Source: BPIH01 sp042408925
Lineage (GTDB): Bacteria; Chloroflexota; Limnocylindria; Limnocylindrales; CSP1-4
Assembly (NCBI GenBank): GCA_042408925.1
Contig: JBHOQO010000034.1
Span: forward strand, 1 to 46,609
Direction: 5' to 3'
Length of the DNA: 46,609 nt
Made by a program: the position numbers and the translations under genes. The notes below the pieces were generated by a model. The model was not told where the DNA came from. It searched no databases and saw only the letters and a list, made by a program, of their open reading frames with translations. How positions within the stretch are numbered: the first letter of the stretch is position 1; each line of letters begins with the position of its first letter. Of the stretch, positions 16,378 to 25,418 are shown in pieces.

Positions 16378-17904
16378 ATGACGACGATCGAACAGACCCG
16401 CGACGTCCCGATGCACGTGGACGGCCGACCGACCGAGTCCCGCTCCGGCGCCTGGCTCGAGGTCCGGAGCCCGGCCACGGGGGAGCTCGTCGGGCGGGTT
16501 CCGGCCGGGACGGCCGAGGACGTCGACACGGCCGTCGCTGCCGCCCGACGGACCTTCGAGGCGGGGGTCTGGAGCCGCCTGACGCCGGGCGAGCGGGCGG
16601 CGGTCCTCTGGCGCCTCGCCGATCGGATCGAGGCCGAGGCCGACGAGCTCGCCCGGATCGAGACCCTCCAGACCGGGACGGCCTACAAGCTCCGCCGCGA
16701 CTCCGACCTCCCCTTCGCCGTCGACAACCTGCGCTTCTTCGCCGGCGCGGCGCGGATCCTCGAAGGCAAGGGCGCGGCCGAGTACACGGGCAGCCACACG
16801 AGCTTCGTCCGCCGCGAGCCGATCGGCGTCGTCGGCCAGGTGGCGCCCTGGAACTATCCCCTCTGGATGGCGATCTGGAAGATCGGCCCGGCCCTCGCTG
16901 CCGGGAACTCGGTCGTCCTGAAACCCGCCTCGGCGACGCCGCTGACGACGCTTCGCCTCGCCGAGCTGGCCCGGGAGGCCGGCCTGCCCGACGGGGTCCT
17001 CAACGTCGTGACCGGACGCGGGGATCCGGTCGGCACGGCGATCGCCGCCCATCCCGACGTCGACATGCTCTCCCTCACCGGCGATACCGAGACCGGGAAG
17101 CAGGTCATGGCCGCCGCCGCCGCGTCGCTCAAGCGGGTCCATCTCGAGCTCGGCGGCAAGGCGCCGTTCCTCGTCTTCGCCGACGCCGACCTCGAGGCCG
17201 CCGCCCGGGGCGCCACCGCCGGGGCGCTCATCAACGGCGGTCAGGACTGCACGGCGGCGACCCGCTGCTACGTCGAGCGGCCGCTCCTCCGGCCCTTCGT
17301 CGCCCGCCTCCGGGAACTCTTCGAGGGCGTCCGGATCGGCGATCCCTTCGCCGCCACGACCGACCTCGGGACGCTGATCAGCCGGGCCCACGTCGCCCGG
17401 GTCCACGGCTTCGTCGAGCGGGCTCGGGCGGCGGGCGCGACGATCGTCACCGGGGGCGAGCCGCTCAGCCTGCCGGGCTTCCTCCCCGACGCCTTCTATC
17501 GCCCGACGATCGTGACCGGAGTCGACCAGTCGGCCGAGATCGTCTGTCGGGAGGTCTTCGGACCGGTCCTCGTCGTCCTCCCCTTCGACACCGCCGACGA
17601 AGCGGTCCGCCTGGCGAACGACACCCGCTACGGGCTCGCCTCCTCGGTCTGGACGACGAACGTCTTCACCGCCTTCAACGTCGCCCGTCGGCTGAACTTC
17701 GGCCACGTCCTCGTCAACGATCACCTGATGATCGCCTCGGAGATGCCCCACGGCGGCTTCCGCGAATCGGGCTTCGGCAAGGACATGAGCCTCTACGCGC
17801 TCGAGGAGTACACGCAGGTCAAGCACGTCATGGTCGAGCTGACCGGCGCGGCGGAGAAGGGCTGGCACTACACGATCTTCGGCGACAAGCCGGCCGGGGC
17901 GTAG
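16378..17904 (+). CDS. Aldehyde dehydrogenase, probably aminobutyraldehyde type
   Basis: A 508-residue NAD(P)-dependent aldehyde dehydrogenase. Catalytic Cys291 lies in NGGQDCTAATR and the general base Glu257 in LELGGKAP. VAPWNYPLWMAIWKIGPALA and LTGDTETGKQV form the nucleotide-binding part. GHVLVNDHLMIASEMPHGG with FGKDMSLYALEEYTQVKH near the C-terminus is the pattern of gamma-aminobutyraldehyde/betaine-aldehyde dehydrogenases of polyamine and amine breakdown. Start ATG 16378 has GGAGGTGGGAACG directly upstream, a strong ribosome site. With the decarboxylase next door it may finish oxidation of an amine, but no amine oxidase or transaminase is seen between them. Confidence 0.9.
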   Translation: MTTIEQTRDVPMHVDGRPTESRSGAWLEVRSPATGELVGRVPAGTAEDVDTAVAAARRTFEAGVWSRLTPGERAAVLWRLADRIEAEADELARIETLQTGTAYKLRRDSDLPFAVDNLRFFAGAARILEGKGAAEYTGSHTSFVRREPIGVVGQVAPWNYPLWMAIWKIGPALAAGNSVVLKPASATPLTTLRLAELAREAGLPDGVLNVVTGRGDPVGTAIAAHPDVDMLSLTGDTETGKQVMAAAAASLKRVHLELGGKAPFLVFADADLEAAARGATAGALINGGQDCTAATRCYVERPLLRPFVARLRELFEGVRIGDPFAATTDLGTLISRAHVARVHGFVERARAAGATIVTGGEPLSLPGFLPDAFYRPTIVTGVDQSAEIVCREVFGPVLVVLPFDTADEAVRLANDTRYGLASSVWTTNVFTAFNVARRLNFGHVLVNDHLMIASEMPHGGFRESGFGKDMSLYALEEYTQVKHVMVELTGAAEKGWHYTIFGDKPAGA

Positions 17905-17992
17905 GCCGGGCGCCGACTTGCGGGCCGCTCGCCCGGCCGTCGATAATCGGCCCGTCGTCCCGCGTTTCCCCCGAGGAGGTCATCTGCCTGCC

Positions 17993-18382
17993 GTGCCGCC
18001 GATCACCGAGCTGACCCGCATCGAGCCCGCCCATCTCGCCCGCCTCGAGGCCCAGGGGATCTTCACGACCGGCCTCCTCCTCGAGGTGTCCGAGACCCCG
18101 ACCCGTCGCCAGTACCTCGCCGACCAGGTCGATGCGACGCCGAACGACGTCCTCGAGTGGCGGGACGAGGCCCTCCTCCTCAACCTGGCCGGCTTCGGAC
18201 CGGCCGAGCACGAGCTCGTCCTTCAGGCCGGGATCGAGGGGGTCAGCGACATCGTCCGCCTCGACCTGGAGACCTTCCGGGAGCGGATCCGCCAGGCGGC
18301 CCGGGAGCTCAAGGTCGAGCCACCCGACGAGCTGACCCTCGACGGCTGGTGGGAGCAGGCCCGAACCCTCGCCGGCGAGTAG
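17993..18382 (+). CDS. DUF4332 (helix-hairpin-helix-like) protein
   Basis: A 129-residue protein. ITELTRIEPAHLARLEAQGI opens a DUF4332 domain, a helix-hairpin-helix-like fold, which continues with TPTRRQYLADQVDATPNDVLEW and LAGFGPAEHELVLQAGIEGV. Such domains may bind nucleic acid, but no role is known. The start is uncertain: GAGGAGG at 17973-17979 stands 13 bases before GTG 17993, and a CTG at 17984 lies closer. A GATAAT box at 17942-17947 could be its -10. It stands alone between the dehydrogenase and DUF1461. Confidence 0.7.
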   Translation: MPPITELTRIEPAHLARLEAQGIFTTGLLLEVSETPTRRQYLADQVDATPNDVLEWRDEALLLNLAGFGPAEHELVLQAGIEGVSDIVRLDLETFRERIRQAARELKVEPPDELTLDGWWEQARTLAGE

Positions 18383-18437
18383 CCGGTCGCCCCGCCGGGC
18401 CCGCCCAGAGGGGCGCCCGCCGACCGGCCCGGCTACC

Positions 18438-19103
18438 ATGGAGGCCGTCGTGGACGACCCGCATCCGATCGCCAGCCTCCTCCTCGGAGCCGCCGTCGTC
18501 GTCGTCCTCCTCGGGCTGACCGTCCTCCCGTTCCTCACCCCGGCCTGGTTCGCGTTCGCCCAGGAGCGGGCCGGCGTCGCCGCCCTCACCGGCTGGCCGC
18601 CGAGCGTGGTCCGGCGGGTCACCGACCGCCTGATCGGCGACGTCGTGCTCGGGCCGCCGCGCTTCGACGTCGCCGTCGACGGAACGGCGGTCCTCGACGA
18701 ACGGGAGCGGGCCCACCTCCGGGACGTCCGGGAGGTCCTCCTGCGGTTCGGCCTCGCCGTCGTCGTCGCCGCGGTCGTCGTCGGCGTCGCGAAGCGGCGG
18801 CTCGCCCCGGCTGCCTTCTGGCGGGCCCTCGAGCGGACCGGGATCGCCGTGGCCGTCGGCGTCGCGATCGTCGGCACCGTCGCCCTCGTCGCCTTCGCCC
18901 CGCTCTTCGAGGTCTTCCATCGGATCTTCTTCCCGCCGGGGACGTACACGTTCGATCCGGCCCGCGAGCGGCTCGTCCAGCTCTTCCCGATGACGCTCTG
19001 GTTCGAAACCGCGATCGCCGCCGGGCTCGTTTTCGCCGGCCTCGGCCTGGCGCTGGCCGGCCTCGCCCGTCGCCGGCGGCGGCTCGCCGAGGGTCGCTCG
19101 TGA
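18438..19103 (+). CDS. DUF1461 (TIGR01906) integral membrane protein
   Basis: A 221-residue membrane protein with segments at about 12-35, 103-122, 135-160 and 190-212. ERAHLRDVREVLLRFG and FHRIFFPPGTYTFDPARERL, then LFPMTLWFETA, are the signature stretches of DUF1461/TIGR01906, whose function is unknown. ATG 18438 is used here, though GTG 18450 is possible. The end overlaps moeA by 4 bases, so it is probably the first gene of the molybdopterin transcript. Confidence 0.82.
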   Translation: MEAVVDDPHPIASLLLGAAVVVVLLGLTVLPFLTPAWFAFAQERAGVAALTGWPPSVVRRVTDRLIGDVVLGPPRFDVAVDGTAVLDERERAHLRDVREVLLRFGLAVVVAAVVVGVAKRRLAPAAFWRALERTGIAVAVGVAIVGTVALVAFAPLFEVFHRIFFPPGTYTFDPARERLVQLFPMTLWFETAIAAGLVFAGLGLALAGLARRRRRLAEGRS

Positions 19104-20437
19104 GCGCAGGATCGCCGCTCCGGTCGGTCGAGGAGGCCCGGGCGGCCGTCCTCGCCGCCGTGGCCGGGCCGCTCCCGTCCGAGACGATCCCGGTGGAAGC
19201 GGCCCTCGGCCGAGTCCTCGCCGCGCCCGTCCGGGCCGCCGTCGACCTCCCGCCGTGGGACAACAGCGCCATGGACGGGTACGCCGTCCGCGCGGCCGAT
19301 CTCGCCGGGGCCGGGCCGGATCGGCCGGTCGTCCTCGCCGTCGTCGGCGACGCGCCGGCCGGGCGTCCGGCGACGGCGAGCGTCGGCCCCGGGACGGCCG
19401 TCCGGATCGCGACCGGGGCCCCGGTCCCGCCCGGCGCCGACGCCGTCGTCCCGGTCGAGGAGACGCAGCCGGTCGGTGAGCCCCGGCCGCCAGATGCGGG
19501 CCGGCCGCCGACCCGGGTCGCCGTCCTGGCGGCGGCACCGCCCGGCTACTCGATCCGCCGCCGGGCGAGCGATGTCGCTGCCGGTCGGGTCCTCCTCGAC
19601 GCCGGGGCGTTGATCACCCCGGCGGCGGTCGCCCTGCTCGCCGGGGCCGGGGTCGCCGAGGTCGCCGTTCATCGGCGCCCCGTCGTCGCCGTCCTCGCCA
19701 CCGGGGACGAGGTCCGGCGGGCCGGCGAGCCCCTCGGTCCGGTCGGCATCCCCGACGCGAACGGCCCGGGACTGCGGTCCCTCGCCCGAGCCGCCGGGGC
19801 CGAGGTCGTCGACCTCGGGGTCGCCCCCGACCGGCTCGAGGCCGTCGTCGCCCGTCTCCGCGAGGTCCTTGCGGCGGTCGACGTCGTCGTCGTCTCGGGC
19901 GGCGTCTCCGTGGGGCCCTACGACGTCGTCCGGACGGCCTTCGAGACGATCGGCTCGGTCGGCCTCTGGCGGGTGGCGATCCAACCCGGCAAACCGTTCG
20001 CCTTCGGGACCGCGAGCAGGCCCGACGGACGGCCCGTCCTCCTCTTCGGCCTCCCGGGCAACCCGGTCTCGAGCTTCGTGACCTTCGACCTCTTCGTCCG
20101 GCCCGTCCTCCGCCGCCTTGCCGGCCGGGTTGCCGGTGGCGAGCGGCTCGAGCCCGGCGTCCTCGTCGAGCCGGCGGCGAAGAGTGCCGGGCGGCGGGCG
20201 TACCTGCGGGTCGTCGTCGAGCGGGACCCCGACGGCCGCCCGCGGCGCGACGCCGAGGGCCGGCTCCGGGTCCGCCTCGCCGGGGGGCAGGGGAGCCACG
20301 TCCTCTCGGCCCTCGCCGCCGCCGAGGCCTACGGGATCGTCCCCGAGCCGTACGCCGAGGTTCCGGCCGGATCCCCGCTCGAGGTCTGGTGGCTCGAGGA
20401 CGGCCCGGCGACGGTCGGCCCCGGAGGGCGGCCGTGA
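19100..20437 (+). CDS. moeA: Molybdopterin molybdotransferase
   Basis: A 445-residue MoeA that inserts molybdate into adenylylated molybdopterin. The N-terminal PWDNSAMDGYAVRAADL is diagnostic. A central RIATGAPVPPGADAVVPVEE follows, then the MogA-like domain with LATGDEV, VVVSGGVSVGPYDVV and GLPGNPVSSFVTF. The C-terminal beta-barrel domain IV is complete. Start GTG 19100 overlaps DUF1461; its stop overlaps moaC. It implies at least one molybdoenzyme elsewhere in the genome, as none is visible here. Confidence 0.95.
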   Translation: MSAGSPLRSVEEARAAVLAAVAGPLPSETIPVEAALGRVLAAPVRAAVDLPPWDNSAMDGYAVRAADLAGAGPDRPVVLAVVGDAPAGRPATASVGPGTAVRIATGAPVPPGADAVVPVEETQPVGEPRPPDAGRPPTRVAVLAAAPPGYSIRRRASDVAAGRVLLDAGALITPAAVALLAGAGVAEVAVHRRPVVAVLATGDEVRRAGEPLGPVGIPDANGPGLRSLARAAGAEVVDLGVAPDRLEAVVARLREVLAAVDVVVVSGGVSVGPYDVVRTAFETIGSVGLWRVAIQPGKPFAFGTASRPDGRPVLLFGLPGNPVSSFVTFDLFVRPVLRRLAGRVAGGERLEPGVLVEPAAKSAGRRAYLRVVVERDPDGRPRRDAEGRLRVRLAGGQGSHVLSALAAAEAYGIVPEPYAEVPAGSPLEVWWLEDGPATVGPGGRP

Positions 20438-21024
20438 GCGGAACCCGGGCGGAACGACGCCGCCTGACCCACGTCGACCGGGCGGGACGGCCCCGGATGG
20501 TCGACGTGTCCGCGAAGCCCCCGACGGCACGGCGGGCCGTAGCCGAGGCGCTCGTCGGCCTCAGCCCCGAGACGCTCAGCCTCGTCATCGACGGCAGCGG
20601 TCCGAAGGGCGACGTCCTGACCGTTGCCGAGCTCGCCGGCGTCCTCGCCGCCAAGCGGACCGCCGAGCTCATCCCGCTCTGTCACCCCCTCCCGCTGACC
20701 GACGTCGTTGTCGAGGCGACGCCGGATCGGGCCGCCTCGGCGATCCGGATCCGAGCCGAGGCGGCGACGGTCGGGCCGACCGGGGTCGAGATGGAGGCGC
20801 TGACGGCGGCGGCCGTCGCGGCCCTGACCGTCTACGACATGGTCAAGGGCGTCGAGCGGGGGGTCGAAATCCGGGCGGTCCGGCTCCTCGAGAAGGAGGG
20901 CGGTCGGAGCGGCCACTGGCGACGACCCGCCGAGTCTCCGCCCGACCCGTCGAAGGAGAAGCCGCGGGCCGTCCGCGGCGCCGGGCGCATCCGGCCTCGG
21001 GCCGCTCGGCGGGGCGAGCAGTAG
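20434..21024 (+). CDS. moaC: Cyclic pyranopterin monophosphate synthase
   Basis: A 196-residue MoaC, forming cPMP in the first stage of molybdopterin synthesis. RMVDVSAKPPTARRAVAEA starts the domain. GPKGDVLTVAELAGVLAAK leads to LIPLCHPLPLTDV with the active-site CHPL. The middle has GPTGVEMEALTAAAVAALT and YDMVKGVERG. About 40 Arg/Pro-rich residues follow the normal end, an unusual tail. Start GTG 20434 overlaps the moeA stop (GTGA). Confidence 0.95.
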   Translation: MSGTRAERRRLTHVDRAGRPRMVDVSAKPPTARRAVAEALVGLSPETLSLVIDGSGPKGDVLTVAELAGVLAAKRTAELIPLCHPLPLTDVVVEATPDRAASAIRIRAEAATVGPTGVEMEALTAAAVAALTVYDMVKGVERGVEIRAVRLLEKEGGRSGHWRRPAESPPDPSKEKPRAVRGAGRIRPRAARRGEQ

Positions 21025-21039
21025 GGGAGGGCGGTCGGG

Positions 21040-21618
21040 GTGGCAGCCGAACGCTCGGGAGCGGCCGCGGCGGTCCTCGTCGTGACGGCGAGCGATCAGG
21101 CCGCGGCGGGACTCCGGGACGACGAATCGGGGCGGCTCGTCGCCGAGCGCCTGGCCGGCCTCGGCTGGCGGGTCGAGCGCCGGGTCGTCGCCGACGAGGA
21201 AGCCGCGATCGCCGGGCTCCTTCGTGAGGCCGCCGAACGATACGACCTCGTCGTCACGACCGGCGGGACCGGCCTGACGCCCCGGGACGTGACCCCCCAG
21301 GCGACGCTCGCCGTCGTCGACTACCTCGTACCGGGGCTCGCCGAGCTCATGCGGCTCGAGGGGTTCCGGCGGACCCCGTTTGCCGCCCTCTCCCGGGGCG
21401 TCGCCGGGGTTCGCGGCCGCTGCCTCATCGTGAACCTGCCTGGGAGCCCGAAGGGCGCGGCCGAATCGCTGGAGGCGATCCTCCCGGTCCTGCCCCACGC
21501 CCTCGAGACGCTGGCCGGCCCCTTCGACCACGGGCGCCGCCGGCCGGCGGGGTTCGATCGAGCCGGGTCCGGGGCGGTCGGAGGCGACGCCGATGCCGTG
21601 GAGGAGGCACATCGATGA
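21040..21618 (+). CDS. Molybdopterin adenylyltransferase family protein (MogA/MoaB)
   Basis: A 192-residue protein of the MogA/MoaB family, which adenylylates molybdopterin before MoeA acts. VLVVTASDQAAAGLRDDESG and LVVTTGGTGLTPRDVTPQAT are the substrate-binding motifs (TGGTG). LIVNLPGSPKGAAESLEAIL closes the domain. About 35 extra residues follow. Start GTG 21040 lies 16 bases after moaC with GGGGAGG upstream. Its stop overlaps the next gene by 4 bases. Confidence 0.92.
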   Translation: MAAERSGAAAAVLVVTASDQAAAGLRDDESGRLVAERLAGLGWRVERRVVADEEAAIAGLLREAAERYDLVVTTGGTGLTPRDVTPQATLAVVDYLVPGLAELMRLEGFRRTPFAALSRGVAGVRGRCLIVNLPGSPKGAAESLEAILPVLPHALETLAGPFDHGRRRPAGFDRAGSGAVGGDADAVEEAHR

Positions 21619-23729
21619 CCGAGACGATCGCCCGGGTTCCCCTCTGGCCGCTCGCCGTCCCCCTCTTCTGGGGCGCGGCCGTCCTCTTCGGCCTCCTCGT
21701 CGCCCGGCACCTCCGGGTCCTCGCCGCCGTCGGCCCGGCCATGCCGGTCCGGCCACGGGAGGTCCCGCGGCGGCTCTGGTCGGTCGTCGAGGACGCCCTC
21801 CTCCAGCGACGGATGTATCGGGACCGCACGGCCGGCCTCATGCACCATGCGATCTTCTGGGCCTTCGTCCTCTTGACCCTCGGCTCGGCGAACGCGGTGA
21901 CCGGCGGCCTCGTCGAGCTCGTCCTCGCCTGGCCCCTCGACGGGGTCGTGTGGGCGGCGCTGACCGCCCTGGCGAACCTCGCCGCCCTGGGGGCCCTCGC
22001 CGCCGTCGGCGTCGCCCTCTGGCGGCGCCTCGTCGTTCGTCCGAGCCGGCTGACCCTGAGCCGGAGCGGCCTCCTCATCCTCGTCTGGATCGCGGCGATC
22101 GTCCTCGCCGAGCTCGCCAACGAGACGTTCGAGGCCGCCCGCTTCGGAGCGCGACCCGGGGCCCTCGTCGCGGCGGCCCTCGCCCCCCTCGTCGGCGGCC
22201 TCCCGACGGCCGTCCTCGAGGCGGGCTTCGGGCTCGCCTGGTGGGCCCACGTCGGTCTCGTTTCGGCCTTCCTCGTCTATCTGCCGGTCAGCAAGCACTT
22301 CCACATCGTGAGCGCGGCCGTCAACGTCTTCCTCCGGAAGCTCGAGCCACCCGGGCGCCTGCCGACCCTCGACCTCGAGCGGACCGAGGGGACCTTCGGG
22401 TTGCGGACCGTCGCCGATCTCTCCTGGAAGGACCTCCTCGACGGCCTCACCTGCACCGAGTGCGGCCGCTGCCAGGCCGCCTGCCCGGCGAACGCGACCG
22501 GCAAGCCGCTCGACCCCAAGGCCCTGATCATGGGGCTTCGGCATCTCGTCGACGAGGTCGAGACCCGGCTCGCCCTCGTCCCCGACGGGGCGGAGGTCCG
22601 CGAGCGCCTCGGCGCCCCCGTCGGCCCGACCCCGGCCGATCTCGCTCGACCGATCGTCGGCGCTGCGATCAGCGAGGAGGCCGTCTGGGACTGCCTGACC
22701 TGCGGGGCCTGCGTCGAGGCCTGCCCGGTTCGGATCGAGCACGTCGAGAAGATCGTCGGGCTGCGCCGCAACCTCGTCCTCGAGGAGAGCCGCTTCCCGG
22801 GCGAGCTGGCGCCGGTCTTCCGGGCCCTCGAGGGCCAGGCGAACCCGTGGGGCTTGCCCCCGACGGAGCGACTCGCCTGGATGCGCGACCTCCCCGAGCC
22901 GGTGCCGACCCTCGCCGAGCGGGCGGCGCGCGGCGACCTCGATCGGGTGGAGGTCATCTACTGGGTCGGCTGCGCGGCCGCCTACGACCCCCGGGCGGCT
23001 CGGGTCGCCCGAGCCGTCGTCACCTGCCTGCGGGCCGCGGGGGTCGACGTCGCGGTCCTCGGGACCGAGGAATCGTGCACCGGCGATCCGGCCCGCCGCC
23101 TCGGCAACGAGTACGTCTTCCAGCTCCTCGCCGCGTCGAACGTGGCGGCCCTCGACCGCTACGGCGCTGCCGACCGGACCATCGTGACCGCCTGCCCGCA
23201 CTGCTTCAACACCCTCGCCAACGAGTACCCGGATCTCGGCGGCCGCTACCGGGTCGAGCACCACAGCGTCATGATCGCCCGCCTCATCGACGAGGGGCGG
23301 TTGCCGGCGCCGACCGACGGGACGGCGGGGAGCGGGCGACGGCTCGCCTTCCACGACCCCTGCTATCTGGCCCGCGGGAACGGGATCGTCGACGCGCCGC
23401 GACGGGTCCTCCGGAGCGTCGGCGGCGAGCTCGTCGAGCTGCCCCGCCACGGGAGCGCCACGTTCTGCTGCGGGGCCGGCGGCGGACGGATGTGGATGGA
23501 GGAGCAGCGCGGGACCCGGGTGAACGCCGAGCGGACCCGGGAGGTCATCGAGGCCGGCGTCGAGACGCTCGCCGTCGGCTGCCCGTTCTGCCTGACGATG
23601 CTCCGCGACGGCCTCGCCGACGCCGGACGCGGCCCCGGCTCGGCGGCGGAGATCGCCGTTCTCGATCTTGCCGAGCTCGTCGCCGAGCGACTTGCCGCGG
23701 CCGGGGGACGCGTCGCGGCTGCGCGATAG
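21615..23729 (+). CDS. Membrane Fe-S oxidoreductase, HdrD-like; probable EtfAB:menaquinone oxidoreductase (EMO type)
   Basis: A 704-residue protein. The N-terminal 240 residues form a membrane domain with about six helices of the nitrate-reductase-gamma type and candidate haem His at 77/78, 212, 228 and 230. Two 4Fe-4S motifs follow: CTECGRCQAACP (280-291) and CLTCGACVEACP (360-371). Then come two CCG domains of the HdrB/D kind, WVGCAAAYDPRAARVARA and FHDPCYLARGNG with FCCGAGGGRMW. This architecture is that of EMO, which passes electrons from reduced ETF to menaquinone. Acyl-CoA dehydrogenase and EtfBA genes lie 0.5 kb downstream, in agreement. ATG 21615 overlaps the MogA-family stop, so translation is coupled to the molybdopterin genes, an odd arrangement. 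Confidence 0.85.
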   Translation: MTETIARVPLWPLAVPLFWGAAVLFGLLVARHLRVLAAVGPAMPVRPREVPRRLWSVVEDALLQRRMYRDRTAGLMHHAIFWAFVLLTLGSANAVTGGLVELVLAWPLDGVVWAALTALANLAALGALAAVGVALWRRLVVRPSRLTLSRSGLLILVWIAAIVLAELANETFEAARFGARPGALVAAALAPLVGGLPTAVLEAGFGLAWWAHVGLVSAFLVYLPVSKHFHIVSAAVNVFLRKLEPPGRLPTLDLERTEGTFGLRTVADLSWKDLLDGLTCTECGRCQAACPANATGKPLDPKALIMGLRHLVDEVETRLALVPDGAEVRERLGAPVGPTPADLARPIVGAAISEEAVWDCLTCGACVEACPVRIEHVEKIVGLRRNLVLEESRFPGELAPVFRALEGQANPWGLPPTERLAWMRDLPEPVPTLAERAARGDLDRVEVIYWVGCAAAYDPRAARVARAVVTCLRAAGVDVAVLGTEESCTGDPARRLGNEYVFQLLAASNVAALDRYGAADRTIVTACPHCFNTLANEYPDLGGRYRVEHHSVMIARLIDEGRLPAPTDGTAGSGRRLAFHDPCYLARGNGIVDAPRRVLRSVGGELVELPRHGSATFCCGAGGGRMWMEEQRGTRVNAERTREVIEAGVETLAVGCPFCLTMLRDGLADAGRGPGSAAEIAVLDLAELVAERLAAAGGRVAAAR

Positions 23730-23805
23730 CAGACGGCCGGTCGCCGACGGTCGGCGGCCGCCCGAGCTAAGGCGGTCCTGGCTCGCCGCGGCGACGCGGT
23801 CCGTG

Positions 23806-24030
23806 TCAGCCCGGCAGCTTGGCGCCGCAGTAGACGCAGGTCGCGTCCGTCCAGAGATTGCCTTCGCCGCAGCTCGGGCAGAGCTTCATCCCCTCGGTTG
23901 CCGGCGCGACCGGGAGGTCGCGCTCGGCGGCCTCGCGGGCGAGGCGCTCGCGGCGGAGGATGGCGAGGACGGCGAGGAGGCCGATCACGGCCGCGACGAC
24001 GAGGCCGAGGCCGGCGAGCTCTCCGGGCAT
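23806..24030 (-). CDS. Small membrane protein with zinc ribbon
   Basis: A 74-residue protein. One transmembrane helix (about 5-25, LAGLGLVVAAVIGLLAVLAI) is followed by a charged linker and a C-terminal Cys4 zinc ribbon, CPSCGEGN through CVYCGAKLPG. ATG 24030 has GGAG at a proper distance. It lies opposite to, and between, the EMO-like gene and the acyl-CoA dehydrogenase. No function can be assigned; such ribbons are often protein-protein modules. Confidence 0.72.
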   Translation of the reverse strand: MPGELAGLGLVVAAVIGLLAVLAILRRERLAREAAERDLPVAPATEGMKLCPSCGEGNLWTDATCVYCGAKLPG

Positions 24031-24193
24031 GGTCGTTGCTCCAGCGGCGACCGCGGCCCACCGGACGACGGCAGACCGGTCGCGCCCGAATGCTAGCCGC
24101 CCGCCGCTCGGCGGTCCAGCCCCCGACCCGCGCAGGGCCGAGGAGCGCGAACGGGGACCCCGCGGGGGCCACGCCGGGCGCCGGCCGCTGGTG

Positions 24194-24199
24194 TACGAT
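24194..24199 (+). promoter_or_regulatory. TACGAT -10 box, 7 bases before GTG of acyl-CoA dehydrogenase
   Basis: TACGAT is followed by 7 bases and then GTG 24207; there is no Shine-Dalgarno sequence. It is the same box and spacing as before the ABC ATPase (4670). It supports GTG 24207 as a leaderless start. Confidence 0.5.
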
Positions 24200-24206
24200 C
24201 CCCGAA

Positions 24207-25376
24207 GTGGTCGTGTCGTCGACGCCTTCCGGCTACGAGCTGACCGAGGAGCAGCGCCTCCTTCGCGACACGGTCCGGGCCCTCGCCGACGAGCGGATCG
24301 CGCCTCGGGCGGCCGAGATCGACCGGACGGGGGAGTTTCCGTGGGACGTGAAGGCGCTCCTCGCCGAGCACGATCTCCTGGGGCTCGGGATCCCGGCCGA
24401 GTACGGGGGCGTCGGGGCGGATCTGCTCTCGGTCTGCCTGGCCGTCGAGCAGGTCAGCCGGGTCTGCGCGACGTCCGGCCTCATCATCGCCGTCCAGGAG
24501 CTCGCCTCGCTCCCGATCGTCCTTGCCGGAACCGACGAGCAACGGCGACGCTGGCTACCCGATCTCGCCGCCGGCCGGCGCCTCGTCGCCTTCGCCCTCA
24601 CCGAGCCCGAGGCCGGGTCCGATGCCGCCGCCGTCCGGACCCGGGCGCGCCGCGACGGCGACGCCTACGTCATCGAGGGCACGAAGCGCTTCATCACCCA
24701 CGGCTCGATCGCCGACCTCCTCGTCGTCTTCGCCGTGACCGATCCCGAGGCGGAGCGCCACCGGCGCCTCTCGGCCTTCGTCGTCGAGCGGGAGCAGCCC
24801 GGCGTCCGGGTGGCCCGCCTCGAACACAAGATGGGGATCCGCGGCAGCCCCACGGCCGAGCTCGTCTTCGACGGCGTCCGGATCCCGGCGGCGAACCGGC
24901 TCGGCGCCGAAGGCGACGGCTTCGGCATCGCGATGCGGACGTTCGAGCGGTCCCGTCCCGGGATCGCCGCCCAGGCCGTCGGCATCGCCCAGGGGGCCCT
25001 CGAGGTGGCGACGGCCTACGCCCGGACCCGCCGCCAGTTCGGCCGTCCCATCGGGGAGTTCCAGATGGTCGCCGCCCTCCTCGCCGACATGGACGCGGCG
25101 ACCGAGGCGGCCCGCCAGCTCCTCTACCGAGCCTGTACCGTCATCGAGCGCGGCGGTCCCGACGCCGCCCGCTGGGCGGCGATCGCTAAACTGGTCGCCG
25201 GAGACGCGGCGATGCGGGTCACCACCGACGCGGTCCAGGTGCTCGGCGGCTACGGCTACGTCGACGAGTACCCCGTCGAACGGATGATGCGCGACGCCAA
25301 GATCACCCAGCTCTACGAAGGGACGCAGCAGATCCAGCGGCTCGTCGTCGCCCGGGCCCTCCTCGGTCGCGAGTAG
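24207..25376 (+). CDS. Acyl-CoA dehydrogenase
   Basis: A 389-residue FAD enzyme that oxidises an acyl-CoA to the enoyl-CoA and reduces ETF. LTEEQRLLRDTVRALADE opens the N-terminal helical domain. FALTEPEAGSDAAAV and GTKRFITHGSIAD are FAD-contacting segments. The catalytic base is Glu371 in YEGTQQIQR at the very end, the position used by short-chain and medium-chain enzymes rather than by isovaleryl-CoA dehydrogenase. Chain preference is not predictable. GTG 24207 gives the usual family length; GTG 24213 is a close alternative. EtfB and EtfA follow at once. Confidence 0.93.
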   Translation: MVVSSTPSGYELTEEQRLLRDTVRALADERIAPRAAEIDRTGEFPWDVKALLAEHDLLGLGIPAEYGGVGADLLSVCLAVEQVSRVCATSGLIIAVQELASLPIVLAGTDEQRRRWLPDLAAGRRLVAFALTEPEAGSDAAAVRTRARRDGDAYVIEGTKRFITHGSIADLLVVFAVTDPEAERHRRLSAFVVEREQPGVRVARLEHKMGIRGSPTAELVFDGVRIPAANRLGAEGDGFGIAMRTFERSRPGIAAQAVGIAQGALEVATAYARTRRQFGRPIGEFQMVAALLADMDAATEAARQLLYRACTVIERGGPDAARWAAIAKLVAGDAAMRVTTDAVQVLGGYGYVDEYPVERMMRDAKITQLYEGTQQIQRLVVARALLGRE

Positions 25377-25418
25377 GGCGCCCCGACCGGCGGGCCGCGA
25401 CCACGGAGGGAGGTCGCG

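Noticed and set aside
21321..23450. 709-residue - strand ORF
   Set aside because: It is antisense to the Fe-S oxidoreductase and has no recognisable domain.
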